Shown here: one piece after another, positions 1 through 8,666 of the stretch | Position numbering within the stretch: position 1 is the stretch's first letter | Layout of the letters: each line of letters opens with the position of its first letter | Source of the DNA: Bacteroidota bacterium | GTDB taxonomy: Bacteria > Bacteroidota > Bacteroidia > Bacteroidales > Dysgonomonadaceae | Length of the DNA: 64,000 nt | NCBI GenBank assembly: GCA_023437305.1 | Contig: JAEZGN010000002.1 | Span: 13,754-77,753 of the forward strand | Reading direction: 5' to 3' | Notes under the pieces: model-generated | Database searches by the model: none | What the model was told of the DNA's origin: nothing | What the model saw: the letters and a program-made list of their open reading frames with translations, nothing else | Made by a program: the position numbers and the translations under genes

Positions 1-1
1 T

Positions 2-1630
2 GCACTTGGAAATGAAGTTGGAGTAGAATTGTTAGTTGTTAATACGTATGCAAACCTTACTGAAAACGGTTGGGGAGCCAGTCCTTTCAACTGGACATTC
101 GGAGGTATGTATGGAGGAGATGCCAATAAAGGCTCTGATCCCGGTGACCAATCTGTACTCAATGAAATGGAAATGTATAACACCACTTCAACCAATGGTT
201 ACCTGAATGAAAAGTGGAAGTGGACTTATAAAGGTAACAAACGCGCCAATATTGCTTTAAAAGTTTTAGAAAAGGCTAAAGATATGAGCGATGACCTTCG
301 CAAGGTACGCAAAGGAGAATTGTATTTCCTACGCTCAATGTTCTACTTTGAATCCATAAAAGTGTTTGGTCCATTTATTCCTTATATAAACGAATCTGTA
401 GAGGAAAATGACCCAAAGGTATATAACGATAAGAATATTTATGACAATGTCTTGGACGATATCGATGTAGCAATCAGTAATCTTCCTGAAACACAAACAG
501 AAGTTGGTCGAGCTAACAAATGGGCAGCAATGGCTTTAAAAGCGAAGGTTCTTATGCAAAAAGGAGATATGATTGCTGCTAAACCAATCTTGAAACAGGT
601 GATTGAACTAGGAAAGACTTCCAATGGATTAGCTTATGGCCTGGAAAACGATCTGAATGCAAACTGGGACGCTTTGCGTGAAAATGGTAAAGAGTCAATC
701 TTTGCTGTTCAATTCTCAAACGAAACACAAGACAACGGTAACTCAGGTATGTCATTATGTTATCCACATAACTCAGGTCCAGGAGGTTGTTGCGGATTCT
801 ATCAACCTTCATTCGAATTAGTCAACTCATACCAAGTTGATGCTAACGGACTCCCTTATTTAAATGGCGAATACCGCTCAAAGCCAACTGTTTCTAAAAA
901 AGGTGGTACAGGAGAACCTGTAGGTGTCAATGATCCGTCAATTGCTGTTGACCCGCGTTTGGATTTTACAGTAGGTCGTTATGGTATTCCTTATAAAGAT
1001 TGGGGACTTCCTGCTGACGACTGGGTACGTAATCCGGTAAATGGAGGTATTTTTTTGCCTAAGAAACACGTATATAGTAAAGCAGAAAAAGACGCCGGTC
1101 AAGTGGCTATTCATGATGGATGGGCTCCAGGTTCAACTATGAATATTCAATATCTGAGTCTTCGTGACTGTATCTTAATGTATGCAGAATGTTTGGCTAA
1201 CGACGGAGAATTAACAGCTGCAATGGAACAAGTAAATAAGATACGTGCAAGAGCTGCTTTGGAAGTAAACATCGTTAGGAAAGCGGACGGTAGCCCTGCT
1301 GCGAATTATCAGATTAAACCTTATCCTACATCGCATGCAGCTTTCACAAACAAAGATGTTTGTATCAAAGCTGTACGTATGGAAAGAAAATTGGAATTAG
1401 CAATGGAAGGTCTACGTTGGTTTGATTTGCAACGTTGGGGTGGCGAATATATGGCTCAAGAACTAAAGTCGTATGTAGATTATGAAAAACAATACATCTC
1501 CAAATTTGCAGGTGCAACTTTCTTGCCAGCAAGCAAAACGATGTTCCCTATTCCTGACACACAAGTTCAAACGATGGGTGAAGATGAATCTGGCAGACCA
1601 TATCTTGTACAACCAACTGCATGGCAATAA
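2..1630 (+). CDS. SusD/RagB family nutrient-binding outer membrane lipoprotein (5' partial)
   Basis: SusD-family proteins are surface lipoproteins that cap a SusC-type TonB-dependent transporter and help capture glycans or peptides. The reading frame is already open at the left edge, so the signal peptide and lipobox lie outside and 542 residues remain. Recognition rests on the helical segment around KWKWTYKGNKRANIAL, the LYFLRSMFYFESIKVFG segment, and the C-terminal EGLRWFDLQRWGG block with a final FPIPDTQ, all typical of the family. The susC partner is expected just upstream, outside the window. A perfect hairpin follows the stop codon, so this is probably the last gene of its transcript. 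The substrate cannot be read from the sequence. Confidence 0.93.
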   Translation, partial: ALGNEVGVELLVVNTYANLTENGWGASPFNWTFGGMYGGDANKGSDPGDQSVLNEMEMYNTTSTNGYLNEKWKWTYKGNKRANIALKVLEKAKDMSDDLRKVRKGELYFLRSMFYFESIKVFGPFIPYINESVEENDPKVYNDKNIYDNVLDDIDVAISNLPETQTEVGRANKWAAMALKAKVLMQKGDMIAAKPILKQVIELGKTSNGLAYGLENDLNANWDALRENGKESIFAVQFSNETQDNGNSGMSLCYPHNSGPGGCCGFYQPSFELVNSYQVDANGLPYLNGEYRSKPTVSKKGGTGEPVGVNDPSIAVDPRLDFTVGRYGIPYKDWGLPADDWVRNPVNGGIFLPKKHVYSKAEKDAGQVAIHDGWAPGSTMNIQYLSLRDCILMYAECLANDGELTAAMEQVNKIRARAALEVNIVRKADGSPAANYQIKPYPTSHAAFTNKDVCIKAVRMERKLELAMEGLRWFDLQRWGGEYMAQELKSYVDYEKQYISKFAGATFLPASKTMFPIPDTQVQTMGEDESGRPYLVQPTAWQ

Positions 1631-1661
1631 ACAAATTATAAATAAGAGAGTGGCTATGGGT

Positions 1662-1700
1662 TAGGTACCCATTTGTTTGATAAGAACAAATGGGTACCTA
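1662..1700 (+). terminator. Hairpin after the SusD gene
   Basis: A perfect 16-bp inverted repeat (arms 1662-1677 and 1685-1700, 7-nt loop) starts 32 nt after the SusD stop. No long T run follows, but position and stem strength suit transcription termination or 3' end protection of the SusD mRNA. Confidence 0.7.
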
Positions 1701-1722
1701 ATAAAATTAATATAACTTTATC

Positions 1723-2187
1723 ATGAAAAATTCTATATTCATCCTAACGATACTAATGTTGATATTGTTGAGTAGTAAAAAATCTACACCTGAAAATTTT
1801 ACATTCAAGTATAGTATGGAGTATGTAAATAATTACAAAATTGAATGTACGATCGACTCTAAAACAAATACGTATACTATCGTTGAATATAATTACCTTT
1901 TTGACAACATGGCAAAAAAACACGACCCATTATCCATCAGCGGAACACTTACAAAAAATGAGAATAGCCGTTTTATATTTTATGTTGAAATGGCTAATCT
2001 ATTTAATTTGAAAAACAGCTATGGATTTGAAGAATCCACTGATTTTGTCTGTCAAAGCTATATTGTTACTCCTTCAAAAGAAAAATACATCATTTCTTCC
2101 CATGTTAATAACCAACTACCAACTCATTATTTAACATTGATTTCTTTCATGAATGATTTCATTTCCGAACACAAGAAAAAGAAATAA
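1723..2187 (+). CDS. Hypothetical exported protein, 154 aa
   Basis: I do not recognise this gene. It starts at an ATG after the SusD hairpin. The first ~18 residues form a hydrophobic signal-like segment (MKNSIFILTILMLILLSS). In Bacteroidota lipoproteins this would usually be followed by Cys, but here it runs straight into KKS, so no lipobox Cys is present. The rest is a small, probably beta-rich domain ending in a Lys-rich tail. It may be an exported or membrane-anchored protein. It belongs to the accessory region between the SusD gene and the IS21 element. Confidence 0.6.
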   Translation: MKNSIFILTILMLILLSSKKSTPENFTFKYSMEYVNNYKIECTIDSKTNTYTIVEYNYLFDNMAKKHDPLSISGTLTKNENSRFIFYVEMANLFNLKNSYGFEESTDFVCQSYIVTPSKEKYIISSHVNNQLPTHYLTLISFMNDFISEHKKKK

Positions 2188-2190
2188 CAG

Positions 2191-2328
2191 GTGAAAATAA
2201 CCTTTGACGAATATAAAGAGTTATCTAAAGAAGCGCAAATGGCGTATCGTTTCGTATGTATCCAGAAATCTTATTTGATTTTTAATTTAGGCAATTATAT
2301 ACAATCTTACAGAGCAAAAGGATGTTAA
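2191..2328 (+). CDS. Possible small protein, 45 aa, GTG start
   Basis: A short open frame begins with GTG 3 nt after the previous stop and ends in TAA. The translation (start KITFDEYKELSKEA, end IQSYRAKGC) has protein-like composition with an amphipathic helix, and is in a position suited to translational coupling. No family is recognised and the ribosome binding site is poor. It could equally be a remnant of a longer gene. Confidence 0.3.
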   Translation: MKITFDEYKELSKEAQMAYRFVCIQKSYLIFNLGNYIQSYRAKGC

Positions 2329-2361
2329 AGTTTTTTAAATTAAGTAACTGTTTAAAATTTT

Positions 2362-3237
2362 TCATTTTATCAAATTCACAATTACCTTTATCATCATGTC
2401 TTTTTCTTCGGTTCGGCTTTCTGCGATCATAAGGGTTAGAGCAACAAGTGTATTATTCTCTATTCGTTTTGTTTTGTCAGCTTTATATAAAATTCCGTTC
2501 TGATCCATGAACCAAATAAACAAGAATGCAGCAATACGTTTATTACCATCACTAAACGAGTGGTTTTTAGTTACGAGATACAGTAACATAGCTGCTTTTT
2601 CTTCTACGCTAGGGTATAGTTCCACACCGTCGAAAGTCTGATAAATGGTATTGATAGAGCTTTTGAACGATTCGTCTTTTTCATTGCCAAACCATTTGCT
2701 ACCACCAAATTTGTCGTAAAGCTCTTTTATAGCTTCTTTGGCATTTTCGTATGTAGCTCTGAATTGCTCTTTTGTATCGCTTGGCTCTATTTGCAAACTT
2801 TGGTGGTCGTATTGGTCGAGAATGTCAAGACCTTGCGCATAATCATTTATCACTTGGAGAATACCTTTGGCTTCATCGTCCGCAATGCTTTGCCTGCTTG
2901 CAATGCTTGTCAGCACCTTGATAGAATCTAAAGCTTCTTGTAATTGCTTTACCTTGGCTTGCTGATTTACGACAAATCCTTTTACGAGGTATTGTTTAAG
3001 CGCACTATTCGCCCAAATACGAAATTCAATGCCTCTATTTGATTTTACTCTATACCCCACCGATAAAATCATATCTAAACTATAATGATCGACTTGATAC
3101 GTTTTACCATCTGTGGCAGTTGTCGCAAATTTTGCGACAACTGAAAAATCTCTCAATTCTTCTTTTAAGGCGTTATTAATATGCTTCCCTACCGTTTTTA
3201 TATCTCTGTTGGAAAAATTAGCTAAAGTTGACCCCAT
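2362..3237 (-). CDS. RhuM-Fic fusion protein, 5' end truncated by the IS element
   Basis: The N-terminal ~110 residues match the RhuM family (TVGKHINNAL, then DGKTYQVDHYSLDMILSVGYRV and EFRIWA). The C-terminal part is a Fic/Doc domain with the motif HSFSDGNKR at residues 226-234, which fits the HxFx(D/E)GN(K/G)R core of AMP-transferases and Doc toxins. Complete RhuM proteins begin some 40-50 residues earlier. Here the first codons (ATG GGG TC) come from the end of the IS21 element, with native sequence only up to about 3228. The Fic active-site motif is intact, but the protein is a chimera without its native start or promoter and may not be expressed. Related genes are common on mobile islands. 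Confidence 0.75.
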   Translation of the reverse strand: MGSTLANFSNRDIKTVGKHINNALKEELRDFSVVAKFATTATDGKTYQVDHYSLDMILSVGYRVKSNRGIEFRIWANSALKQYLVKGFVVNQQAKVKQLQEALDSIKVLTSIASRQSIADDEAKGILQVINDYAQGLDILDQYDHQSLQIEPSDTKEQFRATYENAKEAIKELYDKFGGSKWFGNEKDESFKSSINTIYQTFDGVELYPSVEEKAAMLLYLVTKNHSFSDGNKRIAAFLFIWFMDQNGILYKADKTKRIENNTLVALTLMIAESRTEEKDMMIKVIVNLIK

Positions 3238-3307
3238 CCCGCCAATCCAAATTGACCCCCATGTAACAATCTAAACTGACCCCTTGGTTACAGTTTAAAT
3301 TGACCCC
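3229..3307 (+). repeat. 24-bp-periodic TGACCCC repeats at the IS left end
   Basis: TGACCCC occurs at 3229, 3253, 3277 and 3301 with exact 24-bp spacing, mostly preceded by AAATT or AAAC. The spacing is near two helical turns, so all copies face the same side of the DNA, as expected for an array of transposase (IstA) binding sites. Confidence 0.85.
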
Positions 3308-3399
3308 GTGAAAGAAGAGTAAAACAGAAGCTTGTCAGTTTTGTTTTAAAGTGTTAAAATTTTTGTTACTTAAAAGCTGAGCAACAAAAATTTATCATC

Positions 3400-4941
3400 A
3401 TGTCAAACAAAACCATTAGTATGTTAAAACTACGACAAGTAATCCGTCTTTACAATCAAGGCAAAGGCACCAAAGCCATTGCCGGCATGTTGTTTATCTC
3501 ACGCAACACCATCAAGAAGTACCTGCACATTTTCCTTAGCTCAGGTCTTAGTTACGAAGCATTTTCAGAGATGAGTGACCTGGAGTTATCCCAGAAGTTT
3601 CTGGTGGCTACCCATCCGGAGAAAAGCCAGCGCCAGATAGATATGGAAGCTCTGCTTCCGGGTATATGCAGGGAACTCTAGCGCAAGGGTGCCACCAAAG
3701 AGATGCTCTACAGGCAGTATATAGAGAAATATCCAGAAGGTTACGGCATCTCCCGTTTTTGCGGTTTTATCCGGCTGTATTTAGCCCAGCATCGTCCCGT
3801 TATGCACATCGAACATAAAGCCGGGGACAAGATGTATATCGACTTTACAGGCCAAAAACTACAACTGGATAATGGGGACGGGAGCAAGACAGAGGTCGAA
3901 GTCTTTGTTGCTATATTGGGGTGCAGCCAACTCACTTATGTGGAAGCTGTCGCCAGCCAGAAGAAGGAAGACCTGATACGGGCTTGTGAGAACGCGCTGA
4001 TCTATTTTGAGGGAGTACCCTTAGTGGTTGTGCCCGATAACCTGCGAGCGGCCGTAACCAAGGGCAGTAAATATGAAGCGGTATTGAACGAGTCCTTCGC
4101 ATGCTTTGCCGAACATTACTCGATGACTGTCCTTCCGGCAAGAGCCTATAAACCGCGAGACAAGTCCCTGGTCGAAGGTGCGGTAAAGCTGGGATATAAA
4201 ACAATCTTTACCAAGTTGGACAAGCGTATCTTCTATGATTTGAGTTCGTTAAATGCTGCTATCAGGGTCGCCCTGGAGATACACAACAACACTCCTATGT
4301 ATAAACGGGAGTACAGCCGCCGTCAGCAGTTCGAACAGATTGAGCGTGATGTCTTGCAGGACCTGAACCCGATCCGTTATGAGTTAAAAGAACAGGCTCA
4401 ACTAACCGTCTGGAAAAACGGATATATACGTTTAGGAGTGGATACCCATTATTACAGCGTACCCTATAAATACATCGGTAAAACAGTCAAAGTCCTTTAC
4501 TCATCGCAGTCAGTAGAGGTTTACTACCGTCATGAGCTTATTGCCCAGCATGTGCGTAACAGGCGTAAATACCAATATACGACCAATACGGAACACCTGG
4601 CCTCCCAACATCAGTTCCTGACCGAGTGGTCCGCCGAGAAGTTCATCTCCCAGGCTATGGATATACATGAGGATGTGGCGGAGTACATCGCCAAAGTACT
4701 GGAGGAAAAAACATACCCTGAGCAGGCCTATAAGTCTTGTTCGGGCATACTGAGTTTCTCCAGGCGGGTGGGTAACGAACGGCTGATAGATGCCTGCCGC
4801 TGCGCCCAATCCTTCGGGCAATACGGTTACAGAGTAATAGAAGAGATACTGAACAAGCGCCTGGACAGGTTAAAGCTTGAGGATGAAGCGGCACGCATAC
4901 CCAACCATAAAAATATCAGAGGTAAAGATTATTATCAGTAA
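3400..4941 (+). pseudogene. istA: IS21 transposase IstA, interrupted by an in-frame TAG
   Basis: The two pieces, 3400-3681 and from 3703 to 4941, are in the same frame and separated only by a TAG at 3679-3681, so this is one 513-codon gene with a single nonsense codon after residue 93. The first part has the helix-turn-helix (GKGTKAIAGMLFISRNTIKKYL). The second part has the DDE integrase core: DFTG near the first Asp, VVPDNLRAAV with the second Asp, and the Glu in DKSLVEGAVK. Unless the stop is read through or the downstream ATG at 3703 is used, the transposase lacks its DNA-binding domain. istB follows after 22 nt. Confidence 0.85.
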
Positions 4942-4963
4942 ACATTTAAACCAAAAATAAATT

Positions 4964-5710
4964 ATGAACAATCAAACATTGGACAAGTTACGCCAGATGC
5001 GCTTATTTGGCATGTATGAAGCTTTTAAGACCAATCTGGAAGGCTCCATTAAAGAGACATTGACACCCGACCAGTTCATCGCCATGCTGGTAAACAGTGA
5101 ATGGGACGACCGTAAGAACAAGTCTATATCCAGGCTTATTAAACTGGCTAACTTCCGCTACAAAGCATCGCTCGAACAACTGGATTACTCTGTAGAAAGG
5201 GGACTCGATAAGAATGAAGTACACAGGCTGGCCTCTTTGGATTTTATAAAGGAACACAAGGATCTGTTTATTACAGGCAGTACAGGAACAGGCAAAAGCT
5301 ATCTGGCATCAGCATTGGGCTTTCATGCCTGTCAGATGGGATACAGAGTCCTATATGCTTCAACAGCCAAGTTGATGGGACAGCTTAAACTGGCAAAAGC
5401 CAAAGGTACTAACCTGACAGAACTCAAAAGAATAGAGAGAACAGACCTACTTATTTTGGATGATTTTGGCTTACAGCCTTTTGACTCTCAGGCAAGAGTT
5501 ACCCTGCTGGATATTATAGAAGACAGGCACGGTAAAAGGTCTACTCTGATTACATCTCAGATACCAGTCAAGGAATGGTATGATATTATAGGGGAGAAAA
5601 CTATTGCTGATGCTGTTCTGGACAGGATAGTACATCAATCACTCAGGGTAGAGTTACATGGAGAGTCGCTCAGACGTAAAAAATCTAATCAGGAATGTTT
5701 ATATTTGTGA
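4964..5710 (+). CDS. istB: IS21 helper ATPase IstB
   Basis: This 248-residue AAA+ ATPase is the transposition helper of IS21 elements; it works with IstA in target selection and strand transfer. Walker A is GSTGTGKS (around residue 105), Walker B is LLILDDFGL, and the following PFDSQARVTLLDIIEDRH region is typical. The length is normal for the family and the frame is intact. It lies directly downstream of istA. Since istA carries a nonsense codon, the element may move only if IstA is supplied by another copy. Confidence 0.95.
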   Translation: MNNQTLDKLRQMRLFGMYEAFKTNLEGSIKETLTPDQFIAMLVNSEWDDRKNKSISRLIKLANFRYKASLEQLDYSVERGLDKNEVHRLASLDFIKEHKDLFITGSTGTGKSYLASALGFHACQMGYRVLYASTAKLMGQLKLAKAKGTNLTELKRIERTDLLILDDFGLQPFDSQARVTLLDIIEDRHGKRSTLITSQIPVKEWYDIIGEKTIADAVLDRIVHQSLRVELHGESLRRKKSNQECLYL

Positions 5711-5829
5711 AATTTAATTAGTGAAAACCGACAAAAATGATGGCTTTTTACAAACAAAATATGACTGCTTTTTTTACTCCTAAACAAAAACTTTCCAAGG
5801 GGTCAATTTAGATTGGCGGATGGGGGTCT

Positions 5830-6460
5830 CTTTTACTGTTATTTCCAGGTGGGAACAACTACCCGATTTCCCAGGAGTGGCCCGTGGACAACCGGTATTA
5901 GCAGCCGGAGAAAGCCCCCAAAGTACATGCGTCTATCTAGCTGGAGGCTTCCAGCCTATCTTAAACGGAAAGGAACCGATTGTCCCGACGGACGTATTGG
6001 TATTCGACCCAGCAACTTCGACCTGGCAACAAGAGACCGTTCTTCCCCCGTTTAAGGACGGGACGAACCGTACCCTGACAGGTGGCTGCGCCGTGACTTT
6101 CCAATCGGATAAAATCTTATTTATGGGAGGCGTGAACTACGATTGTTTCCTAGCCGCCATCGCCCGCCCGATCCATTTAGCGAGAGCGGAGGCGGCTCAA
6201 GACTCGGCGGCCATTACCCGCCTGCAAGCGGAAGCCAATGCCTATATGCACCATCCGGTAGAATGGTACCGATTCAATACCGCCTTACTTCAATACAACA
6301 CCTCCTCAAAAGAATGGAGTGATCTGGCGAATATGAACAATTAGCACGAGCTGGTGCCGGAGCAGTTATCCAAAATAACCGATTAATCATCGCAAATGGC
6401 GAAGTAAAACCAGGTATCCGGACATCGCAGGTCAATCAAGCAATTATATTCTCCAAATGA
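5830..6460 (+). pseudogene. Cyclically permuted mutarotase (NanM/YjhT-like Kelch) fragment
   Basis: The C-terminal part of a Kelch-type mutarotase of the N-acetylneuraminate epimerase type is recognisable: WEQLPDFPG, RGQPVLAAG, VYLAGGFQP, VLVFDPATSTWQ and ILFMGGVNYDCF. The 5' part is missing at the IS end. A one-base loss near 6325-6328 shifts the frame: restoring one G to ctggc gives DLGEYEQLARAGAGAVIQ, and the frame then runs on to IIFSK and a TGA at 6458-6460. The fragment looks richer in G+C than its neighbours, suggesting a foreign source. Such enzymes normally sit in sialic acid use clusters, and nothing of that kind is present here. Confidence 0.8.
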
Positions 6461-7365
6461 ATATATATGTCCAACCCCAACATTCCTATCATATTAAGCT
6501 CATCTTACAGTTTATCAGACAAGACATCCTCACTCATCGAGATCATACCGCTCTCCCATTGAGAGGGGTTTCCTTGTTTTCCGAAATAATGTCCGAGATA
6601 GAGATCTTAGATATCATATTTCTCGATCCACACACATCTTCTTACAAAGATAGAAAAGCTAACACCCAGCAATCTATTGCTGGATTCGAAAGTGTCGTCG
6701 CTAATACCATAAGCAGTATCTTTACCTATAAAAGTAGTTGACCCAGGAATGTGAAAGACAACCTCCAGAGTACGCTCACCTAAATCCAGGATTTCACCGC
6801 CTTTGATGAAATTCAGTTCTCTGTAAATGAGACAAACGGCTTTTTTCGAAATCTTACCAACAGCCAATGACTCTATATGCTAAGTCTTCATAAAGTTTTC
6901 TTCCTTAGCTTTTTGTAAGGATAGAGACCAAGTTTGTTCCCAAGTAATGATCTCCAAAAGTTCCTCCAACATCCCGCATCCGAGAAGTTCGCCATGAGTT
7001 GTTTACACTCGTGCATCGTCTCGATTTCGATTACCTTTATGATGCCCAGTTCCACCAAAAATGCTATATAACAGACATTTATATATAGAAAGACCGCTTA
7101 TCCCTCTATGTCGCTCTTATACTTCACGGAAGAAGATATTTCTCAAGTGGTACAAACCATTAAAACTGCTATGGATACTATTGAAGCCAAGATATTTGGG
7201 AAATATGGGTTCATCTAATCTTTCAGCGTAAATATCGAAATCACCCAAAACTCTTTAAGTTGCTTACTTAAACTAACGATATCCCTATCTACAAAGGTAA
7301 AGCATTTACTACAGTGTAATTTACAAGGGGATAGTCTTGATCTTATAAATTCGTAATCCATATTA
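6461..7365. other. Gene-free debris region with decayed coding fragments
   Basis: No intact gene is supported over about 0.9 kb. On the minus strand, 6607-6867 translates to a run containing IKGGEILDLGERTLEVV followed by HIPGST. This resembles the metallo-beta-lactamase-fold pattern of a DG-x-LDLG-R-LEV strand followed by TPGHT, with the zinc-binding His lost. On the plus strand near 7105-7218 there is a short open stretch (LYFTEEDISQVVQTIKTA) that looks like the C-terminus of an enzyme I cannot name. Together these suggest several inactivated genes between the IS and the integrase. Confidence 0.4.
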
Positions 7366-8493
7366 TTATTCTATATCAGGTATTTTATTAACGGCTTCTC
7401 TTTTCTTATCATCCAATATTCGAGCATAGATTTGAGTTGTTTTTAATTCTTTATGCCCTAATAGCTTAGATACAGTATATATTTCAGTTCCTAAATTTAG
7501 CTGCATAACAGCGAATGTATGCCGCCCGCAATGGAAAGTGATGTCTTTTAAAATACCTGCTTTCATACACCACTTTTCCAATGCTTGATTATGCCAAGCA
7601 GAATATTTAAGTCCTAAGAAAACCCGTTCTTCAGGCTTCCCTCTTTGTCCGAGATAGCGAGTCGCCTGATTGGAAATATCTAAGTATTCAAAACCTTTGG
7701 TTTTCTTTTGTCGAAAAACGATTCGGGTTTGTCCGTCAAGTTCCTGAACTTCATTCCATGTGAGCTTTTGAATATCGCTCCATCTCATACCAGTTAAACA
7801 AGAAAAAAGAAAAGCCTGTTTCAATATTGGGAATTTACACTCCTCTTTCGCTAACTTTTGCAGTTCTTCCAAAGTTAGATACTCTCTATAGGTATCTTCA
7901 GTTTTAACAGGCTTTACTGCTAATGCAGGATTGTACGGAATTATTCCATCTTCTACAGCCTGATTTAATGTCGCTTTTAGCTTAAGAAAATAACTACTTT
8001 GGCTATTGGCTGAAAGATTTGTTCCACTTTTTGTTTTGGCATTTTTAGTTAAATGATTCTTAAAGCCTTCAACAAAAGCCTTGTCTACTCCTTCAAAAGT
8101 AGTATCATGCCCTGCATAGGCAATAAGATGTTTGAGAGAACTATCCCAATTTCCATAATTACCAGGAGAATTTTTGCGTTGGTCAATCAGTCCTTTTATG
8201 TATTCGACTAGGTTAGTTCTAATTTTATATTCTACTGTAAAGCCATATTGCTTATTTTGCGAAGCAAGCAGACGTTTGGCTTTTACAGCTTCTGCCATTT
8301 CAAGATTTACTTTATTGTGCTCTTTCTCTGCTTTGGTTCGTGCTGGGTCTATCAAGTAATATTCTAAAGTTTCATATTTACGGTTGTGTTTAATCTTTCC
8401 CTCTTCGGTTTTGGTATATCCCATGTAATATTCCAACGAAAGAGAAACCCGATTTGTGGTCTTTGATTTACGTTTGATTAACTTGATTTCCAT
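7366..8493 (-). CDS. Tyrosine-type site-specific recombinase/integrase
   Basis: This 375-residue phage-type integrase of the Bacteroidota class has an N-terminal arm-binding region, a SAM-like core-binding domain (about 95-195) and a catalytic domain. The catalytic residues are visible: Arg237 in GMRWSDI, a Lys in RQKKTKG, His321 and Arg324 in HCGRH, His347 in LGH, and Tyr356 in IYARI. I use the ATG at 8493 (MEIKLIKRK) because the upstream extension overlaps a palindrome and a -7 promoter element. It lies 173 bp from the stop codon of mnmE, a site type used by genomic islands, so it probably brought in some of the DNA to its left. Confidence 0.92.
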   Translation of the reverse strand: MEIKLIKRKSKTTNRVSLSLEYYMGYTKTEEGKIKHNRKYETLEYYLIDPARTKAEKEHNKVNLEMAEAVKAKRLLASQNKQYGFTVEYKIRTNLVEYIKGLIDQRKNSPGNYGNWDSSLKHLIAYAGHDTTFEGVDKAFVEGFKNHLTKNAKTKSGTNLSANSQSSYFLKLKATLNQAVEDGIIPYNPALAVKPVKTEDTYREYLTLEELQKLAKEECKFPILKQAFLFSCLTGMRWSDIQKLTWNEVQELDGQTRIVFRQKKTKGFEYLDISNQATRYLGQRGKPEERVFLGLKYSAWHNQALEKWCMKAGILKDITFHCGRHTFAVMQLNLGTEIYTVSKLLGHKELKTTQIYARILDDKKREAVNKIPDIE

Positions 8494-8517
8494 AGCTGTA
8501 ATATTTTTACATTTATT

Positions 8518-8543
8518 TACGACAAATATAATCATTTGTCGTA
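8518..8543. promoter_or_regulatory. Palindrome over the integrase promoter
   Basis: A perfect inverted repeat with 10-bp arms (TACGACAAAT at 8518-8527, ATTTGTCGTA at 8534-8543, 6-nt spacer) lies 25 bp upstream of the integrase ATG. On the minus strand TATATTTG (8523-8530) fits the -7 consensus TAnnTTTG and overlaps one arm. It may be a repressor site for the integrase promoter. Confidence 0.55.
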
Positions 8544-8666
8544 ATATTGTAGCAAATATTTACGGTAAATTGAGAAAATATTGTTTTTTCAAAATCCAAA
8601 TTGTATGTATAATTAATTGAAATACAGTGTATTTATTTGATTTTTATTTACTATTATTTTATTAAG

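Larger units (their letters stand above)
3229..5829 (+). mobile_element. IS21-family insertion sequence (istA with nonsense codon, istB)
   Basis: The element is about 2.6 kb and carries istA and istB in the usual order. Its left end has four TGACCCC copies starting at 3229, 3253, 3277 and 3301, exactly 24 bp apart. Its right end carries the inverted motif GGGGTC(A) at 5799 and 5823, also 24 bp apart. The outer ends share the inverted sequence CCGCCAATC. Such multiple terminal repeats are the transposase sites of IS21 elements. The 8 bp outside each end (gctaaagt and cttttact) do not match, so no target duplication is visible, and the genes on the two sides are unrelated. This suggests a deletion or rearrangement after insertion. 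Confidence 0.9.

Noticed and set aside
3932..4894. Several long open frames on the minus strand across istA
   Set aside because: Shadows of the istA frame; no family features, while the plus frame has the full DDE core.
8536..8666. Direct repeat of the mnmE 3' end as a second attachment site
   Set aside because: I looked for the terminal mnmE sequence around CCGATACAAAAC to the left of the integrase and found no convincing second copy in the window.
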